Origin: an uncultured Ruegeria sp.
GTDB taxonomy: Bacteria > Pseudomonadota > Alphaproteobacteria > Rhodobacterales > Rhodobacteraceae
DNA: 64,000 nt
Assembly (NCBI RefSeq): GCF_947504215.1
Contig: NZ_CANNGO010000008.1
Location: forward strand, 62,001 to 126,000
Direction: 5' to 3'
Shown: piece by piece, positions 34,659 to 42,644 of the stretch
Numbering within the stretch: position 1 is the first letter of the stretch
Layout of the letters: each line of letters opens with the position of its first letter
Program-made: the position numbers and the translations under genes
Notes under the pieces: generated by a model
The model's input: only the letters and a program-made list of their open reading frames with translations
Told to the model about the DNA's origin: nothing
Databases searched by the model: none

Positions 34659-35951
34659 TCAGCTGGCCGCTCGCTCCACTCTCTGCGTAATGCGCCCCTC
34701 GACCTCGTAAGCCCCCCAGCGAACCGGCGTTGCCTTGAGGTTTGTGATCGCCGTCTTACCCTGGGATTTTTGCACTTCGACCTGAAGGATTTTGCTGGTG
34801 GCGATATGATCATGGGAAAAGCCCCACAGCAGACTTCCCAGTGAATAGGCAATGGGAACGATCCGGCTGCTGTCCGACTTTGACTTATAAAGCTGAATAG
34901 GTTGGGCGACATGCGGGTGATGGCAAACAATGATATCGGCTCCGAAATCGGCCAAGTCTTCGGCTGCTTTTTGCTGCGCGCGGCGCGGGAACAGCTCGAA
35001 CTCATGACCCCAGTGGATGATCGCTATGGTCAGATCACAGTTGGCCGCTTTGGCGTTGGATATCTGTGTCTTGAGCAGAGCCATATCCGGCGCTTCGTGT
35101 TTTGACGTCAGCTTTGCAAGATTGACGCTGTAGGGTTGGCCTTCCGGTAGAGATTGACCATTGGTTCCAAACGCGCAGGACGCAAAGCCCAGCTTTATGC
35201 CGTTTCGTTCAATTGATTTAACCGCATTTTTCTCAGACTCAGTTTCATTCACGCCGACTTGCAGGATACTTCTTTGCTTCAACGCGGTCAGAGTGGTTTC
35301 CAACCCCTCAACACCCATGTCGAAGATATGGTTGTTCGCCAGGTTCAAAACACCAAAGACCTTCCCGTTATGGCTGGTCAGGGCATCGAACTGATCTTCG
35401 GACGCACATTCAACTGGCGGGCCGGCATCTCCGATCACTTCGTCCACCAGGGGCTGTGTCGTGACCGGAGATTCATAGTTGGCAATCACAACGTCATCTA
35501 GAAACAAAAGATCTTCGATCTGCGCGTAGACCTGATCCTGCGCGACCTCGGCCCGGTGGGTTCGCAATATGTCCCCGGCAAAACTCAACGTGACCGTCGT
35601 TGCGCTGTCATCGTTGGTGCGCTGTGACAACTGAGCGTCAGTGGATTGCATGAACTCTGAGGTTTCAAGCTCAGCCTCGGGCAGTTCGACAGGGTTTTTA
35701 CACTTGTAGACCCAATACAGGTTGTCCAGCAGGTTCATCTCGGCGACATCACCTGCTGCGCCCTTGCGCGGATGTCGCCAAAACCCAAACGTCTCCGCAG
35801 CCTTCGTCACCAGCGAAACAATCCCCCTAAGGACGGGGTTCGAAATTTTCAGGGCATCGTAAGGGGTGTTTGGCAAAAGAGACACTTGGGGGTTCTCACT
35901 TTTTCTATTGAGAGCGTTAGACTTGAGATGTTGCGGGCCATCAGCTCGCAT
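34659..35951 (-). CDS. CapA/PgsA-like metallophosphatase
   Basis: 430 residues. Shares the CapA (poly-gamma-glutamate capsule) fold: SFAGDIL near residue 123, VIANYESPV, LNLANNHIFDMG, then IIHWGHEFE and IIVCHHPHVAQP, the metal-binding motifs of the calcineurin-like superfamily. There is a variable N-terminal ~115 residues without a clear signal peptide. No capsule genes are adjacent, so its substrate is open. Confidence 0.82.
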   Translation of the reverse strand: MRADGPQHLKSNALNRKSENPQVSLLPNTPYDALKISNPVLRGIVSLVTKAAETFGFWRHPRKGAAGDVAEMNLLDNLYWVYKCKNPVELPEAELETSEFMQSTDAQLSQRTNDDSATTVTLSFAGDILRTHRAEVAQDQVYAQIEDLLFLDDVVIANYESPVTTQPLVDEVIGDAGPPVECASEDQFDALTSHNGKVFGVLNLANNHIFDMGVEGLETTLTALKQRSILQVGVNETESEKNAVKSIERNGIKLGFASCAFGTNGQSLPEGQPYSVNLAKLTSKHEAPDMALLKTQISNAKAANCDLTIAIIHWGHEFELFPRRAQQKAAEDLADFGADIIVCHHPHVAQPIQLYKSKSDSSRIVPIAYSLGSLLWGFSHDHIATSKILQVEVQKSQGKTAITNLKATPVRWGAYEVEGRITQRVERAAS

Positions 35952-36036
35952 TAGTTAGCGCGATAGCACAAAACTGGTTAACAAAACGATTTTCAATACC
36001 CGAGTGGCAGCAAATCATTGGGTTACAAGCAACAAA

Positions 36037-36060
36037 GGCACGGTCGTGACTGACCGTGCC
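36037..36060 (-). terminator. Hairpin terminator downstream of regA
   Basis: GGCACGGTC pairs with GACCGTGCC around GTGACT. Read on the minus strand it lies just past the regA stop and is followed by TTTGTTGCTTG. Confidence 0.6.
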
Positions 36061-36120
36061 TAGCGAAATCTGGGAATTCAGAGGGCTGGCCCGGTGCGTA
36101 CACCGACGGGCCAAAACCAC

Positions 36121-36675
36121 TTACCGCGGGCTGCGCTTGGCCAAGATCCGCTGCAGGGTCCGGCGGTGCATATTCAAACGCCGCGCCGTTTCGCTGACAT
36201 TGCGATCACACAGCTCATAAACGCGCTGGATATGTTCCCAGCGGACGCGATCCGCGCTCATGGGGTTTTCCGGCGGCGGTGGCAGCTCATCGCCCTTGGC
36301 CAGTAGCGCGTTGGTGATATCGGTCGCATCCGCAGGTTTCGACAGATAGTCCGTCGCCCCGATCTTTACTGCCGCAACAGCGGTGGCAATCGCGCCATAT
36401 CCGGTCAACACCACAACCCGGCTGTCCGGGCGCTTTTCGCGCAGTACCTCGACCACATCCAGGCCGTTGCCATCCTCTAACCGAAGATCGACAACCGCAT
36501 AGGCGGGTGGGCGAGCTGTTGAAATTGCGCGGCCCGCGGCAACAGAGCCTGCGGTTTCCACTTCAAAGCCGCGTTTCTCCATGGCCTTGGCCAAACGTCT
36601 CAGAAACGGCTCATCATCATCTACCAACAGCAGCGATTTGTCAGGGCCAATATCAAGCTGAGAACTGTCTGCCAT
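36121..36675 (-). CDS. regA: RegA/PrrA/ActR response regulator
   Basis: 184 residues. Redox-responsive regulator partnered with RegB, controlling respiratory, photosynthetic and nitrogen genes in alphaproteobacteria. The phospho-acceptor is D63 in AYAVVDLRLEDGNG; the acidic pocket is LLVDDDE. The C-terminal helix-turn-helix NVSETARRLNMHRRTLQRIL is the near-invariant RegA DNA-binding helix. It is adjacent to senC and across from regB. Confidence 0.96.
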   Translation of the reverse strand: MADSSQLDIGPDKSLLLVDDDEPFLRRLAKAMEKRGFEVETAGSVAAGRAISTARPPAYAVVDLRLEDGNGLDVVEVLREKRPDSRVVVLTGYGAIATAVAAVKIGATDYLSKPADATDITNALLAKGDELPPPPENPMSADRVRWEHIQRVYELCDRNVSETARRLNMHRRTLQRILAKRSPR

Positions 36676-36761
36676 ATGTGGGTCTTTCTGCTATTTCATG
36701 CCTTTGGCGTGAATATGAGTAATAGCAGCGCGGGAACAAAGGTCAAACCGATGTGTCACTG

Positions 36762-37382
36762 TTAGACCTGATCCAGAAAGCAGCCCACCTTGTCGGCCAT
36801 CTGCTCGGCCGTGTCTTCGCGTTTGAAAAACTCGAGGAATCCATGTTCGGGCGTGACCAGATAGGTGAAGGTGGAATGATCGACCAAGTAGTATTCGTCG
36901 CTTTTGTCATGCGCTTTGTAGTAGGTTTTATAGGCCTTGCTGGCCGCCTTGACCTGTTCCGGCGATCCGGTCAGCGCGATCATCCGCTCATGCAGGTTAA
37001 AGGCGTAGTCCCCGACGACGTCTGGCGTGTCGCGATCCGGGTCAATTGAGATGAAAAGCGGTGTCACAGATTGGCCGCGCTCGGCCAGAATGTCGATTGC
37101 CTCGGCATTGCGGGACATGTCGAACGGGCAGACGTCCGGGCAGAAGGTATAGCCAAAATAAACCAGCGTCGGTTCGGTGATGACTTCTTTGTCAGTGACC
37201 GTCTCGCCCTTGCCATTGACCAGTTCAAATGGTCCCCCAATTGCCGCTGTGCCACCTGCGATCTGGCTGGATCGGCATTGTGCGAACTGATCGTCTGACC
37301 CACCACCCTGTGTCATAAGCCACATGGCGCCAAGGCCAACGGCAAGAACGACGGCAGCGAGTATAGCGTAAAGGCGGGTCAT
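36762..37382 (-). CDS. senC: SenC/PrrC, Sco-type copper chaperone
   Basis: 206 residues from the ATG at 37382. An N-terminal membrane anchor (residues 3-23) is followed by a periplasmic thioredoxin fold. The copper-binding CPDVC is at C81 and C85, with a histidine in LVDHSTFTYLV further on. Sco proteins insert copper into the CuA site of cytochrome oxidase. It lies between regA and regB, as in Rhodobacter. Confidence 0.93.
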   Translation of the reverse strand: MTRLYAILAAVVLAVGLGAMWLMTQGGGSDDQFAQCRSSQIAGGTAAIGGPFELVNGKGETVTDKEVITEPTLVYFGYTFCPDVCPFDMSRNAEAIDILAERGQSVTPLFISIDPDRDTPDVVGDYAFNLHERMIALTGSPEQVKAASKAYKTYYKAHDKSDEYYLVDHSTFTYLVTPEHGFLEFFKREDTAEQMADKVGCFLDQV

Positions 37383-37472
37383 GATGGGTATCCAGACGCA
37401 AGGGGTTGTTGATCGTTTCGGCCGGGACACCTATCAAGATGATCAGCCTATGCAACAGGACATAATGGACCA

Positions 37473-38870
37473 ATGGCAGATTCCAACCAGACCTTTTGGC
37501 GCGGCCAGGAACGCAGCAGCTGGATTCGCCTGCGTACCCTGATCCTGCTGCGATGGGTGGCCATTATTGGCCAGTTCACAGCAATTACGGTGGCTCAACG
37601 GTATTATCACGTACAGCTGGAACTGGGCCTTTGCTATCTGGCAATCGGAATCTCGGTTATGGGTAACTTGACTGCCATCCTGCTGTTTCCACAGAACAAG
37701 CGCCTGTCCGAGTTTGAGAATTTCCTAATGGTGCTGTTTGACCTCTTGCAGCTTGCCATTCTTTTGTACCTGACGGGCGGGTTGAACAATCCGTTTGCAT
37801 TGCTGCTGCTGGGTCCGGTGACAATCTCAGCCAACGTTATGAGCACCCGGTCCACATTGATTGTCGGCGGGTTTGCCATAATACTCACCACTTTGCTGGC
37901 CGAGTTTCATTTGCCATTGCGGACGGATCTAGGGCGTGTCCTGGACATTCCAGATATCCTTTTGTTCGGCAACTGGGCAGCAATCATCATCGCAATCGTC
38001 TTCATTGGCGCCTATTCGCATCGGGTCAGCACCGAAGTGCAATCGATGTCCGAGGCGCTTTCGGCCACGCATATGGCACTGGCGCGCGAGCAGAAACTGA
38101 CGGATCTTGGTGGGGTTGTGGCCGCCGCCGCCCACGAGCTCGGCACCCCACTGGCCACGATCAAGCTCGCCAGCTCCGAGTTGATCGAAGAACTGGATGA
38201 TCGCCCTGACCTCAAGGAAGATGCCGCCCTGATCCGCGAACAGGCCAATCGGTGCCGGGATATTCTGCGTGACATGGGCCGGGCTGGTAAGGACGATCTG
38301 CATCTGCGCCAAGCCCCCCTATCGACTGTCATTCACGAGGCGGCCGAGCCTCATATAGATCGGGGCAAGGTGGTTCACTTTACCGAAGGCCCCGCAGGGG
38401 ACGGAGATGTGCAACATCCGTCGATCTTGCGAAAGCCTGAAATTATCCACGGGCTGCGCAATCTGATCCAGAATGCCGTGGATTTTGCCCGGGCCAATGT
38501 CTGGGTCGAGGCAGAATGGACACCCGATCTGATCACCATCAACATCATGGATGACGGGCGCGGATATCCTGCGCAGATGCTTGGCCGGATCGGAGATCCA
38601 TTTGTCCGTCGCAGGCGGGCAGAATCCGATCAGCGCGCGCGTCCCGAATATGAGGGCATGGGTCTGGGATTGTTCATCGCCAAGACCTTGTTGGAACGCA
38701 GCGGGGCCGAGTTGGAATTCGCCAACGGGTCTGACCCGTATCAACATCTGTCAGACCATCGCGATCGCAAAGGGGCGATTGTGAGCGTGTCATGGCCTCG
38801 CAAACTGATTGATGCCCAGAAAGGTGACACACCCGTTCCGTCAGGCGTCAACCAGCACATTCAGGCGTAG
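37473..38870 (+). CDS. regB: RegB/PrrB redox sensor histidine kinase
   Basis: 465 residues. Six membrane helices, with the quinone-binding heptad GGLNNPF at 102-108. H221 in AAAHELGTPLATIK is the phosphorylated histidine. C261 in REQANRCRDIL corresponds to the redox-active cysteine of RegB. The ATP-binding end has NLIQNAVDFA, DDGRGYP and GMGLGLFIAKTLLE. It faces away from senC-regA. Confidence 0.96.
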   Translation: MADSNQTFWRGQERSSWIRLRTLILLRWVAIIGQFTAITVAQRYYHVQLELGLCYLAIGISVMGNLTAILLFPQNKRLSEFENFLMVLFDLLQLAILLYLTGGLNNPFALLLLGPVTISANVMSTRSTLIVGGFAIILTTLLAEFHLPLRTDLGRVLDIPDILLFGNWAAIIIAIVFIGAYSHRVSTEVQSMSEALSATHMALAREQKLTDLGGVVAAAAHELGTPLATIKLASSELIEELDDRPDLKEDAALIREQANRCRDILRDMGRAGKDDLHLRQAPLSTVIHEAAEPHIDRGKVVHFTEGPAGDGDVQHPSILRKPEIIHGLRNLIQNAVDFARANVWVEAEWTPDLITINIMDDGRGYPAQMLGRIGDPFVRRRRAESDQRARPEYEGMGLGLFIAKTLLERSGAELEFANGSDPYQHLSDHRDRKGAIVSVSWPRKLIDAQKGDTPVPSGVNQHIQA

Positions 38871-38871
38871 A

Positions 38872-38887
38872 TTAAGACACCGTTAAC
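38872..38887. promoter_or_regulatory. Perfect CtrA box upstream of the PAS gene
   Basis: TTAA-GACACCG-TTAAC matches the CtrA consensus TTAA-N7-TTAAC exactly. It ends 50 bp before the ATG of the PAS-domain gene. CtrA is the alphaproteobacterial cell-cycle/motility regulator; binding here is predicted from sequence alone. Confidence 0.7.
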
Positions 38888-38936
38888 CAATACTCGGCAT
38901 AATCTGCCTCAGTACCGTTCAGGTGTGGGGTGCGAT

Positions 38937-40445
38937 ATGGCCGACTGGATCATTCTGGCCGCGATCAGTCTTGTCTCTTGTTGCGTTGCCATACAATGGT
39001 TGCTGCCCCGTCGCGGGCGCCGTGATGACAGCTATGGGTTGTTCACAAACTCGTCGCTGTTTGACACGGTGTTTTTGTTTGATGGTGACCGGTTGATAAG
39101 CCATTCAGATATCGCCCTTGCCGGGTTCGAGCGCGTTTCCGGATGGGCCGATTTGCGGCGTCTTTTGCAGCGGGATTTCCCCACTTTTCCTGAAACACCA
39201 GAGGTCGTCCGCGATCAGGGTAATCTGGTCGTGTCCGCCATCGATTGCACGGTCGAACGTGAAGTTGTGTGCGAATGGATCGACGGAATCGTCCGGGTGC
39301 AGCTGCGCGAAACCCCTAAAGCAAAACACGCCGGGCTACGGGATCCGAACGACCCCATCCGGCTGGCAATGGACCGGGCGCCCTACCCCGTTTGGTTGCT
39401 GACAAGCAGTAACAGGATTCGATGGTGCAATGCGGCCTATGTCGCTCTGGTGCGAAAGGCACGCGGTCTGGATGCTGATTTGACCGCACCGTTGTTTCCG
39501 GCACCTCAGGACGAGTCGCGTCCAGGTGGAAAGTCGCGCGTCTCCGTCGATGTTGCAGGCAGTAGTAGTAGGTTGTGGTTCGATTTGACTCAAATCGAGC
39601 ATGATGAAGGACGCCTGTGCTACGCCGTCGACGTCAACGCCATTGTCCAGGCCGAAACAGCGCAACGCAAATTCGTTCAGACAATGACCAAAACTTTTGC
39701 GCAGCTGTCGATTGGATTGGCTATCTTCGACCGCAACCGCCAACTGGCATTGTTCAATCCAGCCCTGATTGACCTGACAAGTCTGCCGCCCGATTTTCTA
39801 AGCTGCCGCCCCAGCCTCAGCAGCTTTTTTGACCGCTTGCGTGATCAGCACATGATGCCAGAGCCGAAGAACTATCGCAGCTGGCGCCGACAGATGAACG
39901 ACCTGCTCGAGGCCGCAGAAGATGGCGAATATCAGGAAACCTGGTCCTTGCCATCCGGATCTGTCTATTCAGTCAGTGGCCGACCGCATCCGGATGGTGC
40001 CGTAGCCTTTTTGTTCGAAGATATTACGGCCGAGATTACTCTGACCCGCCGGTTCCGCTCTGAAATGGACCTGATGCAATCGATTCTGGACAAGCTGGCT
40101 GATGCCATCGCGGTCTTTGCGGATGATGGAACGCTGGCGCTGACAAACTATGCCTATCAAAAGCTTTGGGGCGACACGGGTGAGGTTGGTTTTCAGACCG
40201 ACACCGTGATGGCTGTGACGCGAAGCTGGCAGGATCGTTGCGTCGCCACGCCGATCTTGGGAGAAATCCGCGATTTTGTCGAAATGCGCGATGATCGTGT
40301 TGAATGGACTGCCGAAATTCAGATGCGCAACGGGACCGCGTTGGACTGCACGGTGACACCAATGCAGAACGGTGCAACGATTGTGCGTTTTGCCATAGAC
40401 ACTAAGTTGCTCGACTCGCTCAGGACGCAGCAGATCAGCGCCTGA
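38937..40445 (+). CDS. Orphan PAS-domain membrane protein (DivL-like, no kinase domain)
   Basis: 502 residues from the ATG at 38937; a GTG at 38925 is possible. One membrane segment at about 5-25 and then tandem PAS-like modules (AMDRAPYPVWLLTSSNRI, FAQLSIGLAIFDRNRQLALFNPAL, LDKLADAIAVFADDGTLALTN). There is no H-box, N-box or G-box, so it lacks histidine kinase catalysis. It resembles the N-terminal part of DivL-type proteins. A CtrA box lies upstream. Likely a sensory scaffold; the role is inference. Confidence 0.75.
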   Translation: MADWIILAAISLVSCCVAIQWLLPRRGRRDDSYGLFTNSSLFDTVFLFDGDRLISHSDIALAGFERVSGWADLRRLLQRDFPTFPETPEVVRDQGNLVVSAIDCTVEREVVCEWIDGIVRVQLRETPKAKHAGLRDPNDPIRLAMDRAPYPVWLLTSSNRIRWCNAAYVALVRKARGLDADLTAPLFPAPQDESRPGGKSRVSVDVAGSSSRLWFDLTQIEHDEGRLCYAVDVNAIVQAETAQRKFVQTMTKTFAQLSIGLAIFDRNRQLALFNPALIDLTSLPPDFLSCRPSLSSFFDRLRDQHMMPEPKNYRSWRRQMNDLLEAAEDGEYQETWSLPSGSVYSVSGRPHPDGAVAFLFEDITAEITLTRRFRSEMDLMQSILDKLADAIAVFADDGTLALTNYAYQKLWGDTGEVGFQTDTVMAVTRSWQDRCVATPILGEIRDFVEMRDDRVEWTAEIQMRNGTALDCTVTPMQNGATIVRFAIDTKLLDSLRTQQISA

Positions 40446-40486
40446 ACCGGGTTGCAGCCGCTGGGACGCGCGTTCATTGTGGCGCC

Positions 40487-40960
40487 ATGATCAAGGCGCC
40501 CTATTCCATCACCCTGAATTCACCGCATGAAACCGCAGAATTTGCAGCGCGCCTTGGCGCTGATGCAGGTCCCGGGGACATCTTGCTGCTGGAAGGTGCA
40601 ATCGGCAGCGGCAAAACCCACTTTGCGCGTAGCCTGATACAATCGCTGATGGATGTGCCGGAAGATGTCCCGTCGCCCACCTTCACATTGGTGCAAGCCT
40701 ACGACACGCAAGTGGGCGAAATCTGGCATTGCGATCTGTATCGCCTAAGCACGGTGGACGAGATTGAAGAGCTCGGCCTGATAGATGCGTTCGACCACGC
40801 AATATGCCTTGTAGAATGGCCTGACAAACTTGGCCCGTTGAAGCCCAAAACAGCACTGACCCTAAGCTTTCAAACAGACCCGGATTCGATGGATACTCGC
40901 CATCTGACCGTGTCGTGGTGCGACCCGAAATGGGCTCTGAGGCTGGAGAACGCGGCATGA
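40487..40960 (+). CDS. tsaE: tRNA threonylcarbamoyladenosine biosynthesis protein TsaE
   Basis: 157 residues, the normal size. ATPase that works with TsaB and TsaD to put the threonylcarbamoyl group on A37 of ANN-decoding tRNAs. The P-loop EGAIGSGKTHFARSL is at about 36-50 and VPSPTFTLVQAYD and LYRLSTVDEIEELG follow. Its stop overlaps the amgK start by four bases. Confidence 0.96.
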   Translation: MIKAPYSITLNSPHETAEFAARLGADAGPGDILLLEGAIGSGKTHFARSLIQSLMDVPEDVPSPTFTLVQAYDTQVGEIWHCDLYRLSTVDEIEELGLIDAFDHAICLVEWPDKLGPLKPKTALTLSFQTDPDSMDTRHLTVSWCDPKWALRLENAA

Positions 40961-41961
40961 CAAATCGTGCAGCTTTCGCCGAAGCCCTGATAGCGCAAAC
41001 GCCCTGGGCCGGCGCCAGCCGCGCGCCGCTGGCTGGGGATGCCTCGAACCGTCGGTATGAGCGCCTGACCGATCCTGTCAGCGGCCGCACAGCTGTTTTG
41101 ATGGATGCGCCTCTGGAAAAAGGCGAGGACGTCACCCCTTTTGTTCGCGTTGCCGAATACTTGCGTTCGAACGGCCTGAATGCGCCTGAGATCTATGCAG
41201 TGGATGCGCAATCCGGGTTTCTGTTGCTCGAAGATCTGGGCGATGATCTTTTTGCTCGCGTGCTGGAACAGGAGCCCGCGAAAGAACGTGCGCTCTATGA
41301 GGCTGCAACCGACGTTCTCGTTCACTTGCACAAAGCGCCTTTGCTTTCGGTGCCGTCCTATGACCCGAAACTGATGACCGAATTGGCGGCGCTCTCTTTT
41401 ACCAAATATGCGCAACGTATTCTTGGGCAGTACGACGTGACCGCCCTGGCGCGGTTTGAAGACCGGTTCTCCCATATTCTGCACCACGAGGCTTCAGGCA
41501 CAAAAGTCGTGATTCAAAGAGACTATCATGCCGAAAACCTGATCTGGTTGCCTGAAAACAAGGGCGTTCAGCGTGTCGGTTTGCTGGATTTTCAGTCCGC
41601 CATGCTGGGGCATCCCGCGTATGACCTTATGTCGCTTTTGCAGGACGTGCGCCGCACTGTGTCCGCCGTGACCGAAACGCAGATGATCGACCGCTACCTC
41701 GCAGCCACGGGGCTGGATGATCACGACTTTCGCACCGCGTATAGCGTGCTTGGGGCGCAGCGTAATCTGCGTATCCTGGGCGGTTTTGCGCGTCTGGCGA
41801 CTGAATATGGCAAACCCCATTACGTGGACCTGATCCCTGCCACATGGTCGCACCTGACGCGCGATCTCGAACATCCCGCGCTAGCCCCGGTTGCAGACGT
41901 GCTGCACCAGGCGCTGCCCGCACCAACGCCGGAAAATCTGGCAAAACTGAGGATGAAATGA
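40957..41961 (+). CDS. amgK: N-acetylmuramate/N-acetylglucosamine kinase AmgK
   Basis: 334 residues. Aminoglycoside-phosphotransferase fold kinase that phosphorylates sugars salvaged from peptidoglycan. The catalytic loop reads VIQRDYHAENLIWLP and the metal aspartate is in VGLLDFQSAMLGHPAYDLMSLLQD. Overlaps both tsaE and murU by four bases, as in Pseudomonas, so the anabolic recycling pathway is likely functional. Confidence 0.92.
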   Translation: MTNRAAFAEALIAQTPWAGASRAPLAGDASNRRYERLTDPVSGRTAVLMDAPLEKGEDVTPFVRVAEYLRSNGLNAPEIYAVDAQSGFLLLEDLGDDLFARVLEQEPAKERALYEAATDVLVHLHKAPLLSVPSYDPKLMTELAALSFTKYAQRILGQYDVTALARFEDRFSHILHHEASGTKVVIQRDYHAENLIWLPENKGVQRVGLLDFQSAMLGHPAYDLMSLLQDVRRTVSAVTETQMIDRYLAATGLDDHDFRTAYSVLGAQRNLRILGGFARLATEYGKPHYVDLIPATWSHLTRDLEHPALAPVADVLHQALPAPTPENLAKLRMK

Positions 41962-42644
41962 CTCGAAGTCCTGATGCGTTGATGCTGTTTGCGGCCGGGT
42001 TCGGTACCCGAATGGGCGATTTGACCAAAGATCGGCCCAAACCGTTGATCGAAGTCGCCGGAAAGCCGCTGATCGATCACGCGCTGGAGTTTGTGCACGA
42101 GCTCAACCCCCAACATGTCGTCGCCAACCTACATTACCGTGCAGATCAGCTTTCGGCCCATTTGGCACCAAAGGGTGTTCTGCTGTCTAACGAAGCACCA
42201 GACATATTGGAAACCGGGGGTGGGTTGCGTGCGGCCCTGCCCTTGCTGGTCACGAATCCTGTTTTCACAATGAATTCGGACGCGATCTGGGCCGGACCCA
42301 ACCCTTTAACCTTGCTTCAAAGCGCCTGGGACTCAGAGCGTATGGACGCCCTTTTGATGTGTATTCCGACCAGCCAAACCATTGGTCATACCGGCCAAGG
42401 GGATTTTATTGCGGATCAGGACGGACGGATCACGCGCGGGCACGGGCTGGTCTATGGCGGTGCGCAGATCCTTAAAACGGATGGCTTGCAAGCTTTCCCA
42501 CAAAAGGCGTTTTCGTTGAATCTTCTCTGGGATCAAATGCTTGATCAGGATCGCCTGTTTGCACTGGAATATCCCGGGCGCTGGTGTGATGTCGGACGAC
42601 CCGAAGGGATTGCTCTGGCCGAAGGTTTGCTGGCAGATGTTTGA
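41958..42644 (+). CDS. murU: N-acetylmuramate-1-phosphate uridylyltransferase MurU
   Basis: 228 residues. Makes UDP-MurNAc from MurNAc-1-phosphate, bypassing de novo synthesis. The nucleotidyltransferase signature LFAAGFGTRMGDLTKDRPKPL starts at residue 10 (in two parts because of length), with KPLIDHALEF, NSDAIW and the C-terminal CDVGRPEGIALAE. The ATG at 41958 overlaps the amgK stop. Its own stop overlaps the addB start by eight bases. Confidence 0.93.
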   Translation: MTRSPDALMLFAAGFGTRMGDLTKDRPKPLIEVAGKPLIDHALEFVHELNPQHVVANLHYRADQLSAHLAPKGVLLSNEAPDILETGGGLRAALPLLVTNPVFTMNSDAIWAGPNPLTLLQSAWDSERMDALLMCIPTSQTIGHTGQGDFIADQDGRITRGHGLVYGGAQILKTDGLQAFPQKAFSLNLLWDQMLDQDRLFALEYPGRWCDVGRPEGIALAEGLLADV

